The notes under the pieces were generated by a model that worked only from the letters and a program-made list of their open reading frames with translations, did no database searches and was not told the origin of the DNA. Position numbers and translations under genes: made by a program. From Elmis aenea (taxonomy: Eukaryota > Arthropoda > Insecta > Coleoptera > Elmidae), in assembly GCA_947652605.1 (NCBI GenBank), contig OX393577.1, positions 69,154,108-69,218,107 on the forward strand: 64,000 nt of DNA, written 5' to 3'. Of this stretch, positions 34,894 to 44,114 are shown piece after piece. The first letter of the stretch is position 1, and each line of letters starts with the position of its first letter.

Positions 34894-35781
34894 TCATCTG
34901 TCATAATTGTATCCTTGATTCGGGTGGCTTTGCTCAAAATTAGGGCTGTTTTGTCCATAATTAGAATTACCATCGCCATAACTGGGATTTCCTTGCCCAT
35001 AGTTTGAACTTCCTAGTCCTAGTCCTTGAGTATTATTTGGAGCACCGACCCAGAAAGGGTTTTCAAAATTATTTTCTTCTTTTTGCAACTGTTCTTTAAT
35101 TTTGTCCGGAGTTTGAGCGTTATTGGGATATTGAGGCCTAGCTTCAATATTGAAGGCTACAATAGCCAAAATACACTAAAAAAATGTTAAAATATAGTAC
35201 AAATAAGTTTCATTAATGATTTGGGATTAATTAAATCGCTTTTTATTCCTTCATCAAAGGATTATTTTATTGTTCCTATTTTCCTTAAACAGCAGGTAAG
35301 CGATATTCTATTGGTTAAAATACATTAATTTATATTCAAAATGAAGCACTTCTTCGTACATTTATTTATAGCTCATTTATTGATGGTAAAAAAATTGAAC
35401 TATATCCTTAGGCAAACTATGAACGATAGCCTGCTAACCAAACAAAATACTTTGATAAAACGTTTCTTAGTTGGACAAAAATTTATTTTAGCAGTCCCAG
35501 TAGTTTATTTAACAATTTAAAAAAAGGTAATACAACTGTATTAATAATTTTTTGAGCTTCTTTAAACGTGTAGTTTTGAAAAAGTGAATTTTTGTGCTTT
35601 GAAAAATCATTTTAATTGCAATAACTTACAATTTAATAACAGAGTTGAGATTCATTAAACGCATACAAATTGTAATGTTTAACAAATAAGTTTACTAACA
35701 CTCATACGATTCAAGTTAGACAAAGATATATAAAATAAAACTATTTATTAAACTTACTGCGACTTGTAACTTCAAAGACAT
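34894..35781 (-). CDS. P18: C-type secreted peptide (101 aa)
   Basis: Exon 1 35781-35758 (MSLKLQVA), exon 2 35175-34894. Signal peptide to FNIEA, mature start RPQYPNNAQTPDKIKEQLQK, EENNFENPFWVGAPNNTQGL with sequon NNT. Tail SSNYGQGNPSYGDGNSNYGQ, ending SHPNQGYNYDR. Rightmost member of the array. The promoter block ATACCTGTTTCTTAAGACTT precedes ATAATG. Confidence 0.82.
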
Positions 35782-35812
35782 TTTGTATACTGGTGAAGTA
35801 AAAATTTTGTAG

Positions 35813-35840
35813 CATTATAAGTCTTAAGAAACAGGTATTT
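35813..35840 (-). promoter_or_regulatory. P18 promoter block: CCTGTTT element plus TATA
   Basis: Minus strand AAATACCTGTTTCTTAAGAC directly followed by TTATAATG. Same arrangement as P14 and P16. Confidence 0.55.
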
Positions 35841-36482
35841 CCAACGCGAACATCCTAAATTTGTCTGATGAACTTCACGCTAAATATCTGTGCTATCGAA
35901 TTATAACTAAATATGGATGTAGATAACGACTCGCGATGTCAAGAAGTCAAGATACAAGTAGGATGGTAAAACCAATTTCGAAGGAAATAAATTTATGTAA
36001 ATGGCACTGAAACCCGATACAACCAACAATACCATACATAAAAATGGTACAGTTTTTCAACATAGTTTTAATTAAACCTTGCTTATGATTATCGTTGCTA
36101 CGAAATTAATAAAAAAATAAGAAGAGACGGATTAAAAAAATGCGTTTACAAGTTGTTGTAAATCTTCATTAATTACGTTCAAATAATAATAAACAATAAA
36201 AACCCCAATAATCAGTCATACAGTTCATGGACTCATTTACAAATTACAGTTATTAGATCAAGAGTTATTTCCCTGGCAATGATTAATGAACTTGAACAGC
36301 GTTTGCAAAAATACGTCTGGATATACCAGCACACCTTGTCGTGATTGAATCAGGTTTTTGAAGATACAAGACAAGATCTAGGCCTCTAGGAAGCCATTAA
36401 ACGTGCATGATTAAATTAAGCTGGTTTAAAATATCCAAACATTAATTTCAAGTTACATATTCAATACTTAGTTTATTGGAAA
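35841..36482. other. Intergenic DNA between the peptide array and mariner
   Basis: Continues the upstream flank shared with P16 to about 36050, then AT-rich sequence without a visible gene. Confidence 0.5.
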
Positions 36483-36484
36483 TA

Positions 36485-36605
36485 TACGAGGGATTGATAA
36501 GTTTCTAGACTGAAGTAACTAGAAGGAAACTACAGTTTAAGAAATATTCGTTTTAGACCGCTTCGTCTATCTCACAAAATCAAACAACGGACAAGATCGA
36601 TGTCA
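36485..36605 (+). mobile_element. Truncated mariner-like 5' end
   Basis: TACGAGGGATTGATAAGTTT is a typical mariner-type terminus beginning at a TA. Only about 120 bp remain before the start of the second mariner at 36612, which seems to have inserted into it or replaced the rest. Confidence 0.5.
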
Positions 36606-36611
36606 TATGTA

Positions 36612-37863
36612 CGAGGTAAGCGCCAACATTTCCCGGCTTGACATAGATCTAGGTACCTCAGGTGGGTCAAATATTATTAACACATTGGTTCAAGTCATAT
36701 TAGACTTGAAAAAAACAAAAATGGATTTTATGTCAATTAGTTTCCTTACAACTGTCATTCGTTCACCACGATGTCAGAAGTCACGAAAATTGAGTATCGA
36801 GCTGTTATAAAATTTCTTACTCACGAAGGTCTTTCTCCTCGAAGCTTCAAAATTCGACTGAAGTGTACAGGGACAATTCTCCGTCTTATTATGTGATAAA
36901 AGATTGGTCAAAACGGTTTCGAATGGGGCAAGAATCCTTGGAGAGGATGCAAGAACAGGAAGGACTGTGGAAGTGGTGACGGACGACAAGATTGCTCTTG
37001 TTGAGGAACTCGTATTAGGCGATCGGCGCTTGAAGGTGAAAGAATTATCAAAAATGTCGGAGCTTTCAGATACAAGCATTCGCCGAATCCTCCACGATCG
37101 GTCAGACATGAATAAAGTGCAAGGTGGGTCCCTAAACATCTCTCTGCAGTTCAGCGCCAGCGTCGTGTTGAATGTGCTCGATCCTTTTTGGAGCTCTCTG
37201 GAGAAAATCCTGTGGACGCGTTGAAGACAATTGTTACAAAGGATGAAACCATGGTTCTCTGCTGTGATTCTTTGTCCAAAAGAAAATCGAAGGAATGGAG
37301 GCGAAAGGAGAAGCACCGCCAAGAAAGTTCAGGGTCTGTCAGTCGACAAAAAAAAGTGATGGCTACGAACTCTTGGGATTGTGAAGGCATTCTTCTCATA
37401 GATTTTAAAGAACGCAACAGCACAGTCAACGGAGAATATTATGCAGCACTCCTGCACAAATTACGACAAAATATTCAGGAGAAAAGACGTGGAAAACTGA
37501 CCAGAGGCGTGCGTTTACTGTAAGACAATGTCCCCGTGCACACTGCTGGAATTGCTCAAGCTGCAATTCGTGACTGCGGTTTTGAACAAATCGATCACCT
37601 TCCGTATAGTCCAGATATAGCCCCCAGGAACTATTACCTGTTTGGAAATTTGAACAAGGACCTGCGGGCGCCATTTCAGTGACGATCAAGAGGTAAAGGC
37701 TACAGTTTGGGAACATTTTGCAGACAAACGAAAGGCACATTTTTTTAAGGGTATCGAATTGTTGCTAAAAACGATGTAATAAGTGCATTTATGTCAGGGG
37801 GGATTATATTGAAAAATTTAATTTAATTAACAGTCAGGCCGAGAAATTTTGGCGCTCACCTCG
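36612..37863 (+). mobile_element. Decayed mariner transposon
   Basis: A 1.25 kb element flanked by TA with imperfect inverted ends of about 33 bp (CGAGGTAAGCGCCAACATTT and AAATTTTGGCGCTCACCTCG). The broken transposase reads MSEVTKIEYRAVIKFLTHEG at the N-terminus, then in another frame DDKIALVEELVLGDRRLKVK, VTKDETMV (first catalytic Asp), WDCEGILLIDF, DNVPVHTAGIAQAA (second Asp) and PYSPDIAPRNYYLF (third Asp, DD34D pattern). Several frameshifts and stops mean it cannot make transposase. Confidence 0.9.
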
Positions 37864-38250
37864 TATACAGTACAAAATTATTATTGTGTTAAAACTAAAG
37901 ATAAAACTTGTTTTTTAACGTTTTTTAACATACATAATAGAGAAACGAAAGAGATAATTCTATATTTGTTTTTATTTTGGTTTTATTAAATTCTTTTAAA
38001 TAATAATCTAATCTTTTTAGTTAAGATAAGCACGAAATGTATGTATATTGCCCTTTCGGTTGCAAGATGTTTACTTAATCTTATATTTACGTCAGAAACA
38101 ATATAAGATCTTTTGAACAGGCTATTTCTCTTTAACTAATTGTTTAACACAATGGATAAACTGAGTCTTATTCTTTTACCTTTTTTAGCGCGCTGTACAT
38201 GTAATCTTATTTAAATAAATCTTTTGCGTAAACATCTTTTATGTATGAAA

Positions 38251-38260
38251 TTTTATAAAA
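38251..38260 (+). promoter_or_regulatory. TATA box of ACS2
   Basis: TTTTATAAAA about 55 bp before the proposed ATG at 38311. Confidence 0.45.
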
Positions 38261-38310
38261 GTGGTGATTATAAATAAAGCTTCATAATTAAAATTAATAA
38301 CCTGTAAACA

Positions 38311-41300
38311 ATGGCTGGTAAGTGTGTGAATATGTTCTAAAATTTGACATTATAACTTAAATCAATCAATAAATCATATCTATCAGATGCAATTATAAAA
38401 AATGTTAACATTTTATATTGAGGATTTACATTGGTTGGAGAACAATTTTAACTCTTCTTGAATAATTTTGAGTTGAATTTTTTTAACTAAAAAGTTGTTG
38501 GACGAAATATAATTAACCATCAAGACGCAATTAAAGTATGATATTATTCAGAATAAATATATTTTTACTTACAACTTTACTTGCGTTACAGGCCAACAGT
38601 TATAGTCAAGAAAATGTGAGTAAAATCATTGTTGTGTGATTTAAAAACTAGCAGAGATGATTTCTATTGTTGCATATCCTTTTGTTGCGGAATGTATGTG
38701 GCTACGGTGTTTGATTGGGTACCAATATTATCTTATTGTATTTCAGTCCCTGATTCGGAAAATGCTTACATACTTAAAGGCAAAAATGTTGATAAAGAAC
38801 CAGACCCTAGGGGAATTGGATATGTCTTCTATCATAAAATGAAGGAAAACAGTAAAGCAGTAGCCCAGGTTGGTAAAAAAATTTAGTTTTTAATCAATTT
38901 TGGTTTTAACTGTAATTCAAGACGATTAAATCTGCAGAAGTCGGTTTGTGTTTCGTTTTATTGCCGAATTGTTTTCCACGGATGAATTCAATATAAATAC
39001 GAGCCATCATTTCAGATGTGGAATGTTTTTTTTTTTGTAAGAAATCGTATCGGATTTTTCTTGCTATTTAAAACCGCAGGAGTTGACTTTTATGTTTCTA
39101 TTTCTAAGAGAAAACGTTTCTTATTGAAAATAACTTGCAGGTTGACTATGTAACAGGGGAAAAAGATACATACGGTGCCCTTCTTTCACGTTGCAAGCGT
39201 GTTGCAATAGAAATGCGCAAAAGAGGTGTTAAACCAGGAGATGTAATAACCCTTTGCTCATTTAATCACCTAAATAGTTGTGTACCATTGATATCGGCCA
39301 TGTTCCTGGGTGCGAAATTTGCCGGATTAGACCCAACCGCATCATTGACTGACGCCATCAACTTTTTTAAACAAGTCCAACCGAAAATTGTTTTCCTTTG
39401 TGATGAAACAACTGAAGTGGTCGAGAGAGCTCTGGAAGAAACAAACATATCGGCCACTATGATTGTTTTCGAAAACATCGACGAGTATACTCAATTTTCT
39501 GAGTTTCTTCAACCTTCCAAAGAAGAAAACGATTTTCAGCCCGTACCTGCGAAAAGTGATGGAGACGCAGCCCTGATATTTTTCAGTAGTGGCACTACTG
39601 GTACCCCCAAAAAAGTGGAGCATAGTCATTATGTGTTTTTGTCTCAACAGACCAATTTGGGGTAAGTTATGTCTCCTGCCAAAAGATTTACGTGATAGTT
39701 GCCAAAATCGTACTACTAAGGATATTTTGTTTCCCATTTAATTCAAAATAATACTATTATAATATTGAAAAAAATGCAGCTAAACGTCTGTAGTACTATT
39801 AAATATTAAACCTTTTACAGTTCCAAATCAATTTGTTTGTAAGATTTTTTAGATGTAAAAGCTAATAAATATTTTAAGTTCCACCTACAAAATCTATAAA
39901 ATAAAATTGTACAAGTACCAGCACATTTTTGCAATTAAATACTGTGCATCTGTTTACATTTTTTTTGCAGGACAGTAGGCCTAAATAGCAAAGTTTCCTT
40001 AATACCTTCACAGTACAGCTGGATATCTGCTACTATATTTTTAACATTAGCAATACTGCAAGGTAATTGTCGTGTAGTTATTCCCAAATTTGATGTTGAA
40101 ACGATGTGGAAAGCAATTGATAAATATAAGGTAACGCAAAAACTATTTTGCTTTTGTCAAAACAGCACTCCCGAAATAATTCAGTTGTTAAAGACATTCT
40201 AATTCTGTATCGTTTCTTAGACATTGTCTTTTATTTTCAAACTTTATTTTAGGTGGCCTTCCTGGATTTTACTTCCTTGCAGGAAATTAATCTATCATAC
40301 TTATTTGTAGTATTGTAACGTCTCTGTTCTATTCACGTCTTTTGTTTTTAATTAATTTCCCTATTTGTCTTAATCTACATTGTCTTATCATTTTACTTTT
40401 TGGGTGATCGCGTCTGCATCTACCACAAATTACATTTCTAAAAAGTGCTTTTAATACACAAGTTTTAGCGTATTTTACAAATGTATAGTTTAAATCCTTG
40501 CCATAATAAAATTACTTTTGCTAATACTCACTTAAACAAACCTGGATATTGTTCTTATCCGTTTTTTAGGTGACCTTATTATTTACTTCACCTTATATCG
40601 TCCATACAATGTTGAAGGATGGAGTACCGAAAGGAATAAACACAACTTCTTTGGCAGATTTGCTTATTGGAGGTCTTTGCACTGAAAATCAGTACCTACA
40701 TATGAGAAAAAATTTACCAAGCACCCGTGTGCAATCAGGATATGGTTGTACCGAAACTGCTGGCATGATTTCCTTGTTCCAACCAAATAACCCAGGTGAT
40801 TTTGAGTTAGCTGCTGCTAGGCCGTTATCAGCTGGTCGGCCTCTTCCTGGTTACTGGTATAAGGTAATTCGATCATTAAAACCACTTAAACAAGGTTACA
40901 ATTTTTTAAGATTTGTGATATCTTTTTTATTTGTAGGTAGTAGATATCAACACTGGCGAGACACTTGGGCCAAATAAGCCCGGAGAATTAAGATTAAAAA
41001 CGAAATATTGTTTAAATCCTTTACACAACACGCACTCAGACGAAGCATGGGACTCTGAGGGCTGGCTGAAAACAGGCGATCTAGTCTACTATGACGAGGA
41101 CCAGTGCTTTTTCGTTATCGATCGCCTCAAAGAGATGTTGAAGTTTCGATCAGCGCAGGTAATGCCTTCTACTTTGGAGACAATTCTCTTGGAACATGAA
41201 GCGGTGCATGAAGCAGTTGTCTTGGGATTGCCACACGAAATTGATGGTGATCATCCCATGGCGTTGGTGATCCTAAAGCCAAATGCGAAAAACGTTACGG

Positions 41301-41467
41301 AAAAAGAAATCGAAAATTTTGCCAATGAAAGATTGAGCGATGCATGTAAGCTAAGAGGTGGCGTTAAGATTGTGAATCGATTCTTGTTAACGCCTTCTGG
41401 AAAGTATCAACGATACAAGATTCGAAATTTGGTATTGAACGGGGAATTATCATCACTTTGTAATTAA
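38311..41467 (+). CDS. ACS2: luciferase-like acyl-CoA synthetase, most divergent (544 aa)
   Basis: Exons 38311-38317, 38747-38868, 39141-39661, 39971-40130, 40570-40863 and 40937-41467 (donor of intron 2 is GTTGGT, weak). The P-loop FSSGTTGTPKKV ends in KKV rather than KG(I/L). The A5 motif is YGCTETAG. Exon 6 keeps DEAWDSEGWLKTGD and IDRLKEMLKF, but the segment equivalent to MNGYYNMDSS in paralogues reads LNPLHNTHSD, and the A8 loop is FRSAQVMP. TPSGKYQRY near the end supplies the catalytic Lys. It ends in an extended NGELSSLCN, again not a peroxisomal signal. An AATAAA lies at 41472. Likely an ATP-dependent acid:CoA ligase with an altered pocket; substrate unknown. Confidence 0.87.
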
Positions 41468-41471
41468 ATTC

Positions 41472-41477
41472 AATAAA
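41472..41477 (+). terminator. Polyadenylation signal of ACS2
   Basis: AATAAA starts 5 bp after the stop codon of ACS2. Confidence 0.4.
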
Positions 41478-41767
41478 AAAAGTTCCTGCGCACTGTTTGT
41501 TTATTCTATTATGTAAGCAAGTATTTGTAAGATTATTTGCTATTTGTATTCCACCAAGTTCCCATTGAATTAAAATTTTATGTTATTACCTATAACGCAA
41601 TTTATTTTTTAAATTTAAAATTTGCTATGCACCTAGAGATTAATTAACATTTTAACTTTAACCAAATTTTTGAGTCTGGATGTCACCAATCCTAGTCACG
41701 ATTACAATCTAATCACTACACTATTGTGACTACATAGCACTGTACTCTGCTATTGTACACTTTTAGT

Positions 41768-43190
41768 CTACACAAGTTCTGAGCCTACGTTGTAGATATC
41801 GAGAAGTTGGAGGACATCGATGTTGGAATGTCTGTGGAGCCTCTCCTCGTGACTTTTGGCAGCTTTTTTAATTTCTTCCTGAACAGATTCAATCTGAAGT
41901 TCCCGGTCCCGAACGTACCAAGGAGCATTTACTATAAGTAATCGTTTTACATTTTGACCTTAAACGTTCGCTTAAATTGATATGACTCCAGGAACTGACT
42001 ATATTGAACAGGGGGCATTTTTTTAAATTTCATTAGTAATCCCTTACGCCAGACTTTGCCAAATACTTTAGCAACATCGAGTAATGTTTCAAAACAAATT
42101 TTCGTTTCTTCTAATAACTTCTCTATGTCATTTATTATTCGATGAACCTGGTCTACGGTGGAGTGTTTGTCACGAAATTTAAACTGATGTGATAAAATAA
42201 GTTGTTTTCTCTGGGTTATGATATTCATCCTTTTTAACAGCAGCTTTTCAAAAAGCTTTGATATTATAGGTAGAAGTGAAATTGGTCTATATGATGTAAT
42301 CTCATCGATCGGTTTCCTCGGTTTTAGTAACATTATTACTTCGGCTGTTTTCCATATAATAGAAACATGTTGTAGTCAGAAAGGGGCATTTATTAGATTT
42401 GTAAGTTTTACAATACCTTTTATTGGTCATCGCTTTAGGATCTCTCCAGTAATCAAGTCGAATCCAGGGACTTTTTAGGATTGATATGTTTCTTTATTTA
42501 TTTTTTTTTACTTTCTTTGGAGTAGTTAATTTTATGTTTTCGTTTTTCGATTTTAGCCTGTTCAGCATATGGTTGAAAAGTATTTTCTAAATGTTCGGCA
42601 AAGGCTTCCTCTTTTTGTTTAGCATCCCTTGCCAATGTTTTGTCTTTCCTACGGATTGGTGGGATATGTTTTATTGGGCTGTTGATCTTTTTAGCAGCCT
42701 TCCAAAGTGAGTATTTTGTGCTTTGGTCGTCCGTTAATTCACATAAGTACGTGTTGACAGATTCGTTTTTTATTTTCATGATTTATCTTCGTAATTGTTG
42801 CATTAGATTTATTAACACGTTCACTGCCACTGACTCGAGGTTCGAGTCATGGCGGTCGTTCATTAGGAGCCAATGACTAGACATTTGAGTCACGGACATA
42901 TCTGTACTAAATGTTCCAGTATTTTGTTGGCCGTTGTGAGCCTACTTTATGGTTTCACTGGCTTGTAGGGAAAGGTGAACCTCAACTTTTCCTGGTGTCG
43001 GTTTTTAAAATTTGTTTTGGTAAGCAGTTACAGTTTTAATAAAATATACTAAACATTAAATATTTCAATAAAACGCGTTGGCCTCTGAGGGTCGGCACAA
43101 AATTTTGGTTGGCAGTGAACGTGTTAACATATTTTTGTTCTCCGTTGTTCAAAATCTCTGCTATATCTTTTAGGTTTTCTTTTTTCCTTG
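41768..43190 (-). mobile_element. Decayed jockey-like LINE, internally deleted
   Basis: Read on the minus strand: about 43190-43130 and 42812-42500 hold the pre-RT region (SLWKAAKKINSPIKHIPPIR, EEAFAEHLENTFQPYAEQ), 42333-41947 the RT start (SYRPISLLPIISKLFEKLLL, KHSTVDQVHRIINDIEKLL) to RTFKVK. The catalytic part is missing. It resumes with NAPWYVRDRELQIESV to HEERLHRHSNIDVLQLL at 41940-41768, the usual C-terminal end of these elements. A MITE interrupts it at 42816-43123. Confidence 0.85.
42816..43123. mobile_element. piggyBac-like MITE (308 bp, TTAA duplication)
   Basis: Exact 14-bp inverted ends CACGTTCACTGCCA / TGGCAGTGAACGTG, flanked on both sides by TTAA, the piggyBac target. It lies inside the jockey-like LINE, whose frame continues on the two sides. 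Confidence 0.82.
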
Positions 43191-44050
43191 ATTAGTTTTC
43201 ATATTTCTTTAGGATAATTGTTACCTACCGTTTTTCTTTTTACCTAATATTTTTATTTAATATTGATTAAATTACCATTATGCAATTTTTTTTAAGATCA
43301 GCGTTTGCTTAAAGTATTGTTTTTGGCAAGATAGAAGATGAACAGATTATTATCTGTATTTACGTAAATAAAAATCTTACAACTGAAAGAATACAAAATA
43401 CAGGAGAAGGTTAAGACAAAATTCTTCTTTATCGCTTTTTGTCAAGTCAGTTATGTAAGAAGACATCAACAAATAATGATGAAAAGGTATTATCATTTAA
43501 AAAGTAGTATAAATTTGTGTTCCTACAACTAACACTGTCAAAATATTGCTTCACATATTTTTAAGGAAAGACTGTTGTATAACAAACATGTGGAAATGAT
43601 AAAAACATATCATAAATCTTGCCAAGCGATGTTACAGGTGTTATTAAACAAAACCAAAATACCAAACTCATGTTTCACGAGATTTAAGCCCATGCATTGC
43701 GAAATAGTTGATTTATTGTTCTCAAACAAAATAAACGAAATTGAAAAAATAATAGTTTAATTTTTACAATTTTACCCACAAAAAACCCTTCTTATGGATA
43801 ACAAATAATAAATTTGCACTAATATCCGAAATTAATTATTGTTTAAATATTCAAAACGTGCTGTCCTCATTTTAAAAAATAATAATTTAAGACTCGCCAC
43901 ATGCAAATACCAATGAATCAACAGAACTTATGTTTACTATTTTAACTGAAATGTAAATACATCCTTAAGATAATTCTGTTTATAGAATATATTCCGTAAA
44001 CATCTTTGTAGAATACATTTACTGCAAGTAACGACAAAAGATTTTGTAAG
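43191..44050. other. Intergenic DNA upstream of ACS3
   Basis: AT-rich. A 61-codon open frame at 43575-43760 has no recognisable features. No gene seen. Confidence 0.5.
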
Positions 44051-44060
44051 CTATATAAGC
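44051..44060 (+). promoter_or_regulatory. TATA box of ACS3
   Basis: CTATATAAGC about 60 bp before the ATG at 44115. Confidence 0.5.
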
Positions 44061-44114
44061 TTCTAATCAACTGCCCTTAGATGCTGTTAATGGTTCAAAG
44101 TGTGCGCACGCACA

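Noticed and set aside
20003..35169. Several minus- and plus-strand open frames with PIMxKEI- or SIIGISL-type repeats over the peptide exons
   Set aside because: Other-frame readings of the GQGNPNYG repeat DNA; the signal peptide and splice sites fix the true frame.
36774..37322. 182-codon open frame on the minus strand
   Set aside because: Antisense to the decayed mariner transposase, whose motifs (VTKDET, DNVPVHTA, SPDIAP) explain the open stretch.
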